From: Paratinospora sagittata
Taxonomy: Eukaryota > Streptophyta > Magnoliopsida > Ranunculales > Menispermaceae
Reading direction: 5' to 3'
Assembly (NCBI GenBank): GCA_035771175.1
Contig: CM069610.1
Span: 26,502,501-26,566,500 of the forward strand
DNA length: 64,000 nucleotides
Shown piece by piece: positions 20,371-33,476 of the stretch (position 1 is its first letter; each line of letters begins with the position of its first letter). The notes below the pieces were generated by a model. That model worked only from the letters and a program-made list of their open reading frames with translations, had not been told where the DNA came from and did no database searches. Made by a program: the position numbers and the translations under genes.

Positions 20371-23225
20371 TGTCACGACCCACTATACGTGACGTCATGA
20401 CCGGCACGGGAACCTCCGAGTATACCCTCCGTCGGTACACCCGACGTCCCGTCAGCCTAAAATACATATACGAATCCCCAAAAAGAAATAAAAGTACATC
20501 ATTAACAACCAACTATCATGATCATAATGAAATAAAATATTACTTCTCCAAAGTTTTACAAACATAAAATTCCAAAGTCTTCAAAATGATACAAAACCCA
20601 ACGCATCCCAACTATGTGTTAAATATACTATTACTAGGTGTTATCATGTACATAATTATCAAAATACAAAACTAAATGTACAACACCTACATGAAACAAA
20701 AACAAGGGACGCTCCGCAGTCAAGCCTTCCCTTTTCCTTTTCTATCAGATCCTGAAAGAAGATGGTGAGGTGTGAGCTACAGCCAGCTCAGTGAATGTTA
20801 TTTACAAGTGGCATATACGTGCATTTATAAAACATGGTAAGATCATAAAACAGTTGAAATATCATGATGACGAAATATATTACATACATGCTAACATAAT
20901 GCATCAAGTTATACATAAGACGATGCATAACATTTTGTAGTCATGCTCATGCATTCCTAACACCTCCTGAGTATGGGGGTTTCAAGGCCTGGTGCGCGAC
21001 ACACAGCGCCCGAACACACACACAATACTCGTATTCTAATAGGGTTTATAGGGTCGTGCAGCACGTAGGATTAGTTTAAACAAACCTACCCATACACAAG
21101 GCATAAAACCCTCTGCCAGGTACACAACTGGGATCGCCGCTAGACTTACGAGAATTCCCAAAAAGAGGAAATTCCAACTAGGGGCCTCAACCCAAATTGT
21201 CATCCCAATGAATTATGCTCAAATGAATTTCATGAAATATTAAAACATGCATACCATCATACATAAGTATTTAAAACATTTCTATACTACAATGCCACAT
21301 ATAAATAATCCAAAAGTAAAAGAACACTCACACTTGATTGGCTAAGTCTAGCCAATCCAATTGCCAAAACTCTCCAATTGACTAAACGGGTTCAAGATCA
21401 ATCACAAGACCTGAAAATAACATGGTTCACACAACTGAAAATCAGTCATAAAGTGTGTCAAAACCCCATGTTCAAACCCAATCTAAAGTCAATTAGATTC
21501 TAAATTGATTACCCCATTGAGCCAATTTCCATATTGCCCAACTTGATCATTTAGACTCAATTAAACTAAGATTGACCTAAATTGAATGTAATAGGGTGAT
21601 CCCATGATCCAACCACTAATATACATGAAATTCAATTATAATTAGGGTCAATTAGACTATACGTCAAGTCAATTTCATCAATTGACTAAGTCTTGATCAA
21701 AATCCCCAATTAGGCCAATATAAAACATAAGGTCAAAATGAACTAAGTCATATCAATTTAACATAGGTACTAACATTTTAAACCCATGATTCTACTTAAT
21801 TTGGGTCCAATTAAACAATCCCCAAGTCAATTTCACAAATTGACTTGCTTTGGGTGAAAACTCCCAATTTGAGCAAAATCCCCAAATTACATGGAAAATT
21901 ACCAAATACTTAGCCTAGATCAAAATTAGTCAATCTTAGGGTATTCATTATGTGAACCCACTGAATTCAATCATCAAACAACTCTAATCATGTCCAATTA
22001 GACCTACATTGCATAATTTTCCAGATTTTATATCAAGAGCATCAAAAGCCCCAAATCTGGAAATTTTCATACATATGCCCTATTGCCAAGTTTACACTAG
22101 GGCACCATGTTCAACCATGAATTTTACTGATCTTGCAACATGGAATCATCCACAATGGCCACTAGATCAACATAGTTGACATGCAAACATTTTGAAAAAG
22201 TCTAAGGCCATAAACTAAGTTTAGGTCATTTGAACTAAACCTTCCAATTTCTTGCTAGAAATTGGGGCTTTCACCATTAGTGTACTCCTTACACTCTCTA
22301 ATCACACATATGTGATATGCAAGACTCAACTCCAACTTTGGTCTTCCACCCATCCAAGGTTCATCACAATGCATGCATCAAAATGAAACCCTCATGCTCA
22401 AAATAAAGCTATCATGCAACTAATAGAGAGATTCAAGGAAGAAATGGAGGAAAAATACAAACCTTAAGGTATTCTTGAGCAAGAAACCACCAAACCCTAA
22501 CTTTCCTCTCCTTTTCTCCTCTCCAGCACCTTTCTCTCTTTTCTGGCTGAGAAATGAGCAAATGAACCTAAAATCACGTTTTGGTTGCTTAAATAGATAA
22601 GCTTAGGCCCACAACTAAAAGTTGTCAAAACTAACAAAAACCCAATTTTCCTGTTACAATACTTGATTTTAGATAGTCCATTTCTTGCAAAATACGCACG
22701 ACTTTAAAGTCATAACAGTACAAACTTTGAATGAGTAAGTTATCAACATTCTGGTAAATTTTAGGCTCAATCCAACGGTGGGATTGTGAGATCTATCTGT
22801 TTGATCAAAACGGCGTAAGAAAATCCCAGAATCTGTGAAACAGTGTTTTGGGCATTATAACTCAAATTAGGTAACTCCAATTAAGATCTTCACCGTTCAA
22901 AATGAAGATCTATCATATAAGAATGAGCTGACAAAATTTCAGCCCAATCAGACAACGGATCTAGGAGATCAAACCATTGATGTAAGTTGTGACAGAAATA
23001 GAAAGCTCCACTGGATCCAAAACACCGTTTTTGAAATGTTTTGACGTCGAACGGGTCTCCGATGGTTCCGAAATTTCATGCGTACCCTTTATAACATAAA
23101 ATCATGCAAAGACACTCGAACTTACGTACTTCAAGCATCAAAATACATATACACATACGTATACGAATACGTATACGGGTACACTATGGGTCAAAATGAC
23201 GTCACCTAAAAGCATGGGTGCTACA
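20371..23225 (-). repeat. 5' LTR of the Tekay/Del-like element
   Basis: 2,855 bp, TG...CA bounded, about 98.8 percent identical by eye to 12615-15469. In element orientation U3 begins at 23225. A TATA-like string lies about 630 bp in, followed by a purine-rich leader with TTAGGGTTT. The remainder is R/U5 and non-coding. The LTR is low in CpG and contains many AATTGACT and TCAATT-like short strings without clear periodicity. Confidence 0.95.
22588..22596 (-). promoter_or_regulatory. Probable TATA box of the LTR promoter
   Basis: The minus strand reads CTATTTAAG, about 633 bp from the LTR start, with a transcript-leader-like sequence downstream (AAAGAGAGAAAG, GGAGAGGAAAG, TTAGGGTTTGG). The same string occurs at 14832-14840 in the 3' LTR and at 31936-31944 in the LTR fragment. 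The start site would lie about 30 bp further on, near 22,560. No experimental support is available here. Confidence 0.5.
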
Positions 23226-23230
23226 TCACT
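23226..23230. other. Target-site duplication TCACT, right copy
   Basis: TCACT directly after the CTACA end of the right LTR, matching 12610-12614. Satellite family 2 resumes at once with TCTGCTTGCTCGG, in register with the interrupted unit. Confidence 0.95.
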
Positions 23231-26200
23231 TCTGCTTGCTCGGTTTTCTATCCCTTACACAATTTTTCAAGGTTATCTTAATAGAAATATTCTCTACTAA
23301 CACCTAGATGATTCCCACTGTCTCGCACACCCAAAACAACTTTGGATTAAACAAGGTTTTGAATTCAAATCATTTTGTACTCTCCTGCTCTCTAACCGCA
23401 ACTTCTAATTTTATAAAACACTCATTCTCTTATTTTCAAAAATACAACACACACGATTTTTTCAAGTTAGATTGAGTTTTCCAAAGAGTTTTTCAAGAGA
23501 AGAAAGTAATGATTCTTGCATTTGCCAAAACAAGCTTCGAATAGAATCAAAATTGCAATCTGTCTTGATGATAACTTCGTTGATCAGCAAGTTCTTCATT
23601 TTATCCATTTTGTGCTTAGATTTGCATAGGCTATCCATTATTTTAAGCTGTAAGTATATGAAGTGGTCTCGGTAAGATAACACAACAAAAACGATCACAT
23701 CACCTGTCTTGCAAAAAAAACAGATCAAACAATACCTTTCGAAGTCTACAAAGATAAAGCTCGAAGAACATAGACATATCTCATGCCTAACGCATTAGTT
23801 TGATCTTTGGTGTGTAGGGTAACCTCTCGATCAATCTCAGCACTAAATGTCTGAAAATTGCAAAGTCTTCAAAATCACTTCGATATAGTATTTCATTTTG
23901 AAAAAATGTTTTCCGAAAGGTTTTTTTAATCATAATTTCAAAGAGTTTTGAATTATTTAAAAGTTTTTAATCTTATATCAATATGTTTTGAGTCAATGGA
24001 ATGGTTCTTGAGCGTCAAACTATTAATTTTTCAAAAATAAGGCTTTCCAGCAATTTGCCAAAATCTTCCTGAAGGCACTAGCGCACTATCAGTGTTGATA
24101 GCACGCTGATAGGTTTCTATAATAAAACATTTGTTTTTCTGAAAAATTGTCTATAACGCGCTATCCCCTTTGATAACTCGCTATAAAGCTATTGCCGAGA
24201 TCTTTCCATTTTTAGTAAAATGGGCAATAGCGTGCTATAGGCCTCGATAACACGCTATTGGAAATTACGTAAAACTCGAGCTCTCGGGTTTGTGTATATC
24301 GACCTGCTATAGCCTGCTAACTGTCAATTGAGAACATGATACACAACCCAATCGCACGCTATCCACGTCTGAGACAAAAATCTGATATTTCTAACGAGAA
24401 AAATGTGGGCACTTCTGCTTGCTCGATATTTCTATTCCTTACACAATTTTTCCAGGTTATCATAATTGAAATATTCTCTACTAACACCTAGATGATTCCC
24501 ATTGTCTCGCACGCCCAAAACAACTTTGGATTAAACAATGTTTTGAATTCAAATCATTTTGTAATCTCAGCAACTTGTAATTTTATAAAACACTTATTCT
24601 CTGATTCTCAAAAATACAACACACATGATTTTTGCAAGTTAGATTGAGCTTTCCATAGAGTTTTCCAACAGAAGAAAGTAATATTTCTTGCATTTGCCAA
24701 AACAAGCTTCGAATAGAATCAAAATTGCAATCTGTCTTGATGATAACGTCGTTGATCGGCAAGTTCTTCATTTTATCCCTTTTGTGCTTAGATTTCCAGA
24801 GGCTATCCATTGTTTTAAGTTGTATGTATATGAAGTGGTCTCGGTGAGATAACACAACAAAATAGAACACATCACCTGTCTTGCGTCAAGAACACATCAA
24901 ACAATAGCTGTCGAAGTCTACAAAGATAAAGCTCGAAGAACGAAGACATATCTCATGCCTAATGCATTAGTTTGATCCTTGGTGTGTAGGGTAACCTCTC
25001 GATCAATCTCAGCACTAAAACTCTGAAAATTGCAAAGTCTTCAAAATCACTTCGTTATAGTATTTCATTTTGAAAAAATGTTTTCCGAAAGGTTTTTTTA
25101 ATCATAATTTCAATGAGTTTTGAATTATTTAAAAGTTTTTAAACTTATATCAATATGTTTTGAGTCAATGGAATGGTTCTTGTGTGTCAAAATATTAATT
25201 TTTCAAAAATAAGGCTATCCAGCAATTTGCCAAAATTTTCCTGAAAGCAGTGGCGCACCATCAGTGTTGACAGCACGCTGATAGGGTTGTATAATAAAAC
25301 ATTTTTTTCTTCTGGAAAATTATCTATAGCGCGCTATCCCCTTTGATAACTCGCTATAAAGTTGTTGTCGTGATCTTTCCATTTTTAGTAAAATGGGCAA
25401 TAGCGCGCTATAGGCCTTGATAACACGCTATCGAAAATTCCGTAAAGCTCGAGCTCTCCGATTTGTGTATATCGACCTGGTATAGCCTGCTAATTTTCAA
25501 TTGAGAACATGATACACAACCCAATAGCACGCTATCCACGTCGGAGACTAAAATCTGATATTTGTAACGAGAAAAATGTGGGCACTTCTGCTTGCTCGAT
25601 ATTTCTATTCCTTACACAATTTTTCAAGGTTATCTTAATTGAAATATTCTCTACTAACACCTAGATTATTCCCTTTGTCTCGCACGCCCAAAACAACTTT
25701 GGATTAAACAATGTTTTGAATTCAAATCATTTTGTAATCTCAGCAACTTCTAATTTTATAAAACACTCATTCTCTGATTTTCAAAAATACAACACACACG
25801 ATTTTTTCAAGTTAGATTGAGCTTTCCAAAGAGTTTTTCAAGAGAATAAAGTAATGATTCTTGCATTTGCCAAAACAAGCTTCGAATAGAATCAAAATTG
25901 CAATCTGTCTTGATGATAACGTCGTTGATCAGCAAGTTCTTCATTTTATCCCTTTTGTGCTTAGATTTGCAAAGGCCATCCATTGTTTTAAGCTGTAAGT
26001 ATATGAAGTGGTCTCGGTAAGATAACACAACAAAAAAGAACACATCACCTTTCTTGAATCAAGAACACATCAAACAATAGCTTTCGAAGTCTACAAAGAT
26101 CAAGCTCGAAGAACGAAGACATATCTCAGGCCTAATGCATTAGTTTGATCTTTGGTGTGTAGAGTAACCTCTCGATCAATCTCAACACTAAAACTCTGAA

Positions 26201-29200
26201 AATTGCAAAGTCTTCAAAACCACTTCGATATGGTATTTCATTTTGAAAAAATGTTTTCCAAAAGGTTTTTTTAATCATAATTTCAATGAGTTTTGAATTA
26301 TTTAAAAGCTTTTAATCTTATATCAATATGTTTTGAGTCAATGGAATGGTTCTTGAGTAGCAAAATATTAAGTTTTTAAAAATAAGGCTATCCAGCAATT
26401 TGCCAAAAATTTCCTTGAGGCACTAGCACAGCGTCAGTGCTGATAGCATGCTGATAGGGTTCTATAACAAAATATTTGTTTTTCTGAAAAATTGTCTATA
26501 GCGCGCTATCCCCTTTGATAACTCGCTATAAAGGAGTTGCCGAGATCTTTCCATTTTTAGTAAAATGAGCAATAGCGGGCTATAGGCCTCGATAACACGC
26601 TATCGGAAATTACGTAAAACTCGAGCTCTCGGGTTTGTGTATATCGACCTGCTATAGCCTGCTAACCGTCAATTGAGAACATGATACACAACCCAATAGC
26701 ACGCTATCCACCTCTGAGACAAAAATCTGAAATTTCTAACGAGAAAAATGTGGGCACTTCTGCTTGCTCGATATTTCTATTCCTTACACAATTTTTCTGA
26801 GTTATCTTAATTGAAATATTCTCTACTAACACCTAGATGATTCTCATTGTCTCGCACGCCCAAAACAACTTTGGAATAAACATTGTTTTGAAATCAAATC
26901 ATTTTGTAATCTCAGCAACTTCTAATTTTATAAAACACTCATTCTCTGATTTTCAATAATACAACACACACGATTTTTGCAAGTTAGATTGAGCTTTCCT
27001 AAGAGTTTTTCAAGAGAAAAAAGTAATGATTCTTGCATTTGCCAAAACAAGCTTCGAATAAAATCAAAATTGCAATCTGTCTTGATGATAACGTCGTGAT
27101 CAGCAAGTTCTTCATTTTATCCCTTTTGTGCTTAGATTTCCAGAGGCTATCCATTGTTTTAAGCTGTACGTATATGAAGTTGTCTCGGTAAGATAACGCA
27201 ACAAAATAGAACACATCACCTGTTTTGCGTCAGGAACACATCAAACAATAGCTTTCGAAGTCTACAAAGATAAAGCTCGAAGAACAAAGACATATCTCAT
27301 GCCTAACGCATTAGTTTGATCTTTGGTGTGTAGGGTAACCTCTCGATCAATCTCAGCACTAAATGTTTGAAAATTGCAAAGTCTTCAAAATCACTTCAGT
27401 ATAGTATTTCATTTGAAAAAATGTTTTCCGAAAGGTTTTAATCATAATTTCGATGAGTTTTGAATTATTTAAAAGTTTTTAATATTATGTCAATATGTTT
27501 TGAGTTAATGGAATGGTTCTTGAGTGTCAAAATATTAATTTTTCAAAAATAAGCCTATCCACTATTTTGCCAAAATTTTCTTGAAGACACTAGCGCACTA
27601 CCAGTGTTGATATCACGCTGATAGAGTTTTATAATAAAACATTTATTTTTCTCAAAAATTGTCTATAGCGCGCTATCCCCTTTGATAACTCGCTATAAAG
27701 GAGTTGTCGAGATCTTTCAATTTTTAGTAAAATGGGCAATAGCGCAATATAGGCCTCGATAACACGCTATTGGAAATTACGTAAAACTCGAGCTCTCGGG
27801 TTTGTGTATATCGACCTGCTATAGCCTGCTAACTGTCAATTGAGAACATGATACACAACCCAATAGCACGCTATCCACGTCTGAGACAAAAATCTGATAT
27901 TTCTAACTAGAAAAATGTGGGCACTTCTGCTTGCTCGATATTTCTATTCCTTACAAAATTTTTCAACGTTATCTTAATTGAAATATTCTCTACTAACACT
28001 TAGATGATTCCCATTGTCTCGCACGCCCAAAACAACTTTGGATTAAACAATGTTTTGAATTCAAATCATTTTGTAATCTCAGCAACTTCTAATTTTATAA
28101 AACACTTATTCTCTAATTTTCAAAAATACAACACACACGATTTTTGCAAGTTAGATTGAGCTTTCCCAAAAGTGTTTCAAGATAAGAAAGTAATGATTCT
28201 TCCATTTGCCAAAACAACCTTCGAATAGAATCAAAATTGCAATATGTCTTGAGGATAACGTCGTTGATCACCAAGTTCTTCATTTTATCCCTTTTGTGCT
28301 TAGATTTGCAGAGGCTATCCATTGTGTTAAGCTGTAAGTATATGAAGTGGTCTCGGTAAGATAATGCAACAAAAAAGAACACATCACCTGTCTAGCATCA
28401 AGAACACATCAAACAATAGCTTTCGAAGTCTACAAAGATCAAGCTCGAAGAACGAAGACATATCTCAGGCCTAATGCATTAATTTGATCTGTGGTGTGTA
28501 GAGTAACCTCCCGATAAAATCACTTCGATATAGTATTTCATTTTGAAAAAATGTTTTCTGAAAGGTTTTTTTAATCATAATTTCAATGAGTTTTGAATTA
28601 TTTAAAAGTTTTTAATCTTATATCAATATGTTTTGAGTCAATGGAATGGTTCTTGAGTGTCAAAATATTAATTTTTCAAAAATAAGGCTGTCGAGCAATT
28701 TGCCAAAATTTTCCTGAAAGCAGTAGCGCACCATCAGTGTTGATAGCACGTTGATAAGGTTATATAATAAAACATTTGTTATTCTGAAAAATTGTCTATA
28801 GCGCGCTATCCCCTTTGATAACTCGCTATAAAGTTGTTGCCGTGATCTTTCCATTTTTAGTAGAATGGGCAATAACGCGCTACTGGCCTCGATAACACGC
28901 TATCGTAAATTCCGTAAAGCTCGAGTTCTCAGGTTTGTGTATATCGACCTGGTATAGCATGCTAACTGTCAATTGAGAACATGATACACATCCCAATAGC
29001 ACGTTATCCACGTCTGAGACAAAAATATGATATTTCTAACGAGAAAAATGTGGGCACTTCTTCTTGCTCGATATTTCTATTCCTTACACAATTCTTCAAG
29101 GTTATCTTAGTTGAAATATTCTCTTCTAACACCTAGATGATTCCCATTGTCTCGCACGCCCAAAAAAACTTTGGATTAAACAATGTTTTGAATTCAAATC

Positions 29201-31294
29201 AATTTGTAATCTCAGCAACTTCTAATTTTATAAAACACTCATTCTCTGATTTTCAAAAATACAACACACGATTTTTGCAAGTTAGATTGAGCTTTCCATG
29301 GAGTTTTTCAAGAGAAGAAAGTAATGATTCTTGGATTTGCCGAAACAAGTTTCGAATAGAATCAAAATTGCAATCAGTCTTGATGATAACGTCGTTGATC
29401 AGCAAGTTCTTCATTTTATCCCTTTTGTGCTTAGATTTGCAGAGGTTATCCATTGTTTTAAGATGTAAGTATATGAAGTGGTCTCGGTAAGATAACACAA
29501 CAAAAAAGAACACATCACCTTTCTTCCTTCAAGAACACATCAAACAATAGCTTTCGAAGTCTACAAAGATCAAGCTCGAAGAGCGAAGACATATCTCATG
29601 CCTAATGCATTAGTTTGATCTTTGGTGTGTAGGGTAACCTCTCAATCAATGTCACCACGAAAACTCTGAAAATTGCAAAGTCTTCAAAACCACTTCGATA
29701 TGGTATTTCATTTTGACAAAATGTTTTTCGAAAGGTTTTTTTAATCATAATTTCAATGAGTTTTGAATTATTTAAAAGTTTTTAATCTTATATCAATATG
29801 TTTTGAGTCAATGGAATGGTTCTTGAGTGTCAAAATATTAATTTTTCAACAATAAGGCTATCGAGCAATTTGCCAAAATTTTCCTGAAGGCACTAGCCCA
29901 CTATCAGTGTAGATAGCACGCTGATAAAGTTCTATAATAAAACATTTGATTTTCTAGAAAATTGTCTCTAGCGCTATCCACTTTGATAACTCGCTATAAA
30001 GCTGTTGCTGTGATCTTTCCATTTTTAGTAAAATGGGCAATAGCGCGCTACAGGCCTCGATAACACGCTATCGGAAATTACGTAAAACTCGAGCTCTCAG
30101 GTTTGTGTATATCGACCTGCTATAGCCTGCTAAATGTCAATTGAGAACATGATACACAACCCAATAGCACGCTATCCACGTCTGAGACAAAAATCTGATA
30201 TTTCTAACGAGAAAATGTGGGCACTTCTGCTTGCTCGATATTTCTATTCCTTACAAAATTTTTCCAGGTTATCTTAATTGAAATATTCTCTACTAACACC
30301 TAGATGATTCCCATTGTCTCGCACGCCCAAAACAACTTTGGATTAAACAATGTTTTGAATTCAAATCATTTTGTAATCTCAACAACTTCTAATTTTATAA
30401 AACACTTATTCACTGATTTTTAAAAATACAACACACGATTTTTGCCAGTTAGATTGAGCTTTCCAAAGAGTTTTTCAAGAGAAGAAAGTAATGATTCTTG
30501 CATTTGCCAAAACAAGCTTCGAATATAATCAAAATTGCAATCTGCCTTGATGATAACGTCGTCGATCAGCAAGTTCTTCATTTTATCCGTTTTGTGCTTA
30601 GATTTGCAGAGGCTATCCATTGTTTTAAGCTGTAAGTATATGAAGTGGTCTTGGTAAGATAAGACAACAAAAAAGAACACATCACCTTTCTTGCATCAAG
30701 AACACATCATACAATAGCTTTCGAAGTCTGCAAAGATCAAACTCGAAGAACAAAGACATATCTCAGGCCTAATGCATTAGTTTGATTTTTGGTGTGTAGG
30801 GTAACCTCTCGATCAATCTCAGCAATAAAACTTTGAAAATTGCAAAGTCGTTAAAACCACTTCGATATAGTATTTCGTTTTGAAAAAATGTTTTCCGAAA
30901 GGTTTTTTTAATCATAATTTCAATGAGTTTTGAATTATTTAAAAGTTTTTAATCTTATATCAATATGTTTTGAGTCAATGGAATGGTTCTTGAGTGTCAA
31001 AATATTAATTTTTCAAAAATAAGGCTATCCAGCAATTTGCCAAGATTTTCCTGAAGGCACTAGCGCACTATCAGTGTTGATAGCACGCTGATAGAGTTCT
31101 ATAATAAAACATTTGTTTTTCTGGAAAATTGTCTATAGCGCGTTATCCCCTTTGATAACTCGCTATAAAGCTGTTGTCGTGATCTTTCCATTTTTAGTAA
31201 AATGGGCAATAGCGCGCTATAGGCCTCGATAACACGCTATCGCAAAGTCCGTAAAACTCGAGCTCTCGGGTTTGTGTATATCGACCTGCTGTAG
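23231..31294. repeat. Satellite family 2, block between the two LTR insertions
   Basis: Tandem units with the TTTTATAAAACAC landmark at 23409, 24581, 25754, 26926, 28093, 29226 and 30393, spacing 1,172, 1,173, 1,172, 1,167, 1,133 and 1,167. The short spacing reflects a deletion of about 35-40 bp near 28,513 that removed the AATCTCAGCACTAAAA region. The first unit belongs to the left subfamily (CTCTCCTGCTCTCTAACC); from 24.5 kb on units read GTAATCTCAGCAAC. The recurring minus-strand frame of about 95 codons starts from GTG, not ATG, and is broken in many units, so no gene is called. Confidence 0.95.
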
Positions 31295-32306
31295 TGTAGC
31301 ACCAGTGCCTTTAGGTGATGTCATTTTGACCCATAGTGTACCCTATACGTATTCGTATACGTATTTGTATATGTATTTTGATGCTCGAAGTACGGAAGTT
31401 CGAGTGTCTTTGCATGATTTTAGATCATAAAGGGTGCGCATAAAATTTTGGAACCATCGGAGACCCGTTCGACGTCAAAACATTTCAAAAACGATGTTTT
31501 GGATCTAGTGGAGCTTTCTCCATGGAAGAAGAAATTCCTGTCACAAGTTACATCAATGGTTGATCTCCTAGATCCATCGTATGATTGGGCTGAAATTTTG
31601 TCAGATCATTCTTATATGATAGATCTTCATTATGAACGGTGCAGATCTTGATTGGAGTTACCTACTTTGAGTTATAAGACCCCAAACACTGTTTCACGGA
31701 TTCTGGGATTTTCTTATGCAGTTTTGATCAAACAGATTGATCCCACAATCCCACCGTTGGATTGAGCCTAAAGTTTACCATAATGTTGATAACTTACTCA
31801 TTCAATCTTTAAACGGTTAAGATGTTAAAGTCGTTCGAATTTTGCAAGAAATGGACTATCTAAATGCAAGTATTGTAACAGGAAAACTGGGTTTTTAATA
31901 GTTTTGACAACTTTTAGTTGTGGGCCTAAGCTTATCTATTTAAGCAACCAAAACGTGATTTTAGGCTCATTTGCTCATTTCTCAGCCAGAAAAGAGAGAA
32001 AGGAGCTGGAGAGGAGAAAAGGAGAGGAAAGTTAGGGTTTGGTGGTTTCTTGCTCAAGAACACCTTAAGGTTTGTATTTTTCCTCCATTTCTTCCTTGAA
32101 TCTCTCTATTAGTTGCATGATAGCTTTATTTTGAGCATGAGGGTTTCATTTTGATGCATGCATTGTGATGAACCTTGGATGGGTGGAAGACCAAAGTTGG
32201 AGTTGAGTCTTGCATATCACATATGTGTGATTAGAGAGTGCAAGGAGTACACTAATGGTGAAAGCCCCAATTTCTAGCAAGAAATTGGAAGGTTTAGTTC
32301 AAATGA
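31295..32306 (+). mobile_element. Truncated LTR fragment of the same Tekay/Del-like family
   Basis: Begins at the exact LTR terminus TGTAGCACC and follows the LTR in the opposite orientation to the full element, through the U3, the TATA-like CTATTTAAG at 31936-31944 and the GAGAGGAAAGTTAGGG leader. It stops after GGTTTAGTTCAAATGA at about 32306, about 1,012 bp of 2,855. The 3' part of the LTR and about 240 bp of satellite are missing, and the satellite resumes at ATTAAACAATG. Divergence from the intact LTRs is clearly greater than between those LTRs (several percent, by eye), so it comes from an older insertion. An open frame near 31,448-31,651 is not a gene. Confidence 0.92.
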
Positions 32307-33245
32307 TTAAACAATGTTTTGAATTCAAATCATTTTGTAATCTCAGCAACTTCTAATCTTATAAAACGCTCATTCTATGATTTTCAAAAGTATAACACGC
32401 ACGATTTTTGCAAGTTAGATTGAGCTTTCCAAAGAGTTTTTCAAGAGAAAAAAGTAATGATTCTTGCATTTGCCAAAACAAGCTTCGAATAGAATCAAAA
32501 TTGCAATCTGTCTTGATGATAACGTCGTTGATCAGCGAGTTCTTCATTTTATCCCTTTTGTGCTTAGATTTGTAGAGGCTATCCATTGTTTTAAGCTGTA
32601 AGTATATGAAGTGGTCTTGGTAAGAAAACACAACAAAATAGAACACATCACCTGTCTTGCGTCAAGAACACATCAAACAATAGCTTTTGAAGTCTACAAA
32701 GATAAAGCTCGAAGAACGAAGACATATCTCATGCCTAATGCATTAGTTTGATCTTTGGTGTGTAGGGTAACCTCTCGATCAATCTCAGCGCTAAAGGTCT
32801 GAAAATTGCAAAGTCTTTAAAATCACTTCAATATAGTATTTCATTTTGAAAAAATGTTTTCCGAAAAGTTTTAATTATAATTTCAATGAGTTTTGAATTG
32901 TTTAAAAGTTTAAAATCTTACGTCAATATGTTTTAATTTAATGGAATGCTTCTTGAGTGTCAAAATATTAATTTTTCAAAAATAAGGCTATCCAACAATT
33001 TGCCAAAATTTTCCTGAAAGCACTAGCGCACTATCAGTGTTGATAGCACGCTGGTAGAGCTCTATAATAAAACATTTGTTTTTCTGGAAAATTGTCTATA
33101 GCTCGCTATCCCCCTTGATAACTCGCTATAAAGCTGTTGCCGAGATCTTTCCATTTTTAGTAAAATGGGCAATAGCGCGCTATAGGCCTCAATAACACAC
33201 TATCGGGAATTACGTAAAACTCAAGCTCTCGGGTTTGTGTATCGA
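32306..33245. repeat. Satellite family 2, partial units between insertions
   Basis: Family 2 sequence resumes in mid-unit at the ATTAAACAATG block and runs through one landmark (TCTTATAAAACGC at 32357) to GGGTTTGTGTATCGA. It looks like ordinary family 2 with scattered substitutions. Confidence 0.92.
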
Positions 33246-33476
33246 GTGATCCGAGACATCAAGTAATGCTAATAATAGACGAATTTTGGTTTAATATTTG
33301 TGTTAGTAAAAATTGTTAATAACATAAAGTTGGTTGCCTGTTGGTTGCAAAACAAAATATAGGCTGTGGTTAACAGACAAAATTTCGATTTCGAACCCAC
33401 GTATTCGTTTCTAATTTTTTAATTTTAGAATAATCTCGTCGCCAGGAACACTGAAGGGTCAAAGACCAAAAAATAT
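33246..33476. mobile_element. Unidentified insert of about 230 bp, possibly a SINE or MITE remnant
   Basis: Sequence foreign to family 2 between GTGTATCGA and TATAGCCTGCTAAC; compared with intact units a few bases (about CCTGCT) are missing at the site. It contains a direct repeat GGTTGCCTGTTGGTTGC, a stretch ATTTCGAACCC (33388-33398) resembling a pol III B box at 9 of 11 positions, and an A-rich right end CAAAAAATATATATAG. I find no convincing A box, clear terminal inverted repeats or unambiguous target duplication. The family is not recognised. Confidence 0.5.

Larger units (their letters stand above)
12615..23225 (-). mobile_element. Full-length Ty3/Gypsy chromovirus (Tekay/Del-like), inactive
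   Basis: A 10,611-bp LTR retrotransposon inserted in satellite family 2, reading on the minus strand: 5' LTR 20371-23225, primer site 20355-20366, gag-protease-RT-RNase H-integrase-chromodomain from about 20229 to 15527, polypurine tract 15470-15481, 3' LTR 12615-15469. Both LTRs are 2,855 bp, end in TG...CA, and are flanked by TCACT. By eye I count about 34 substitutions and no indels between them, roughly 1.2 percent. At commonly used plant LTR rates that suggests insertion within about the last million years (inference). The integrase-before-LTR order, initiator-Met primer site, C-terminal chromodomain and long LTRs fit the Tekay/Del lineage; a phylogeny of the RT would confirm this. Three in-frame stops and a frameshift make this copy non-autonomous. 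Confidence 0.95.

Noticed and set aside
31448..31651. 67-codon open frame in the LTR fragment
   Set aside because: It lies in non-coding U3 sequence and is not open in the two intact LTRs.
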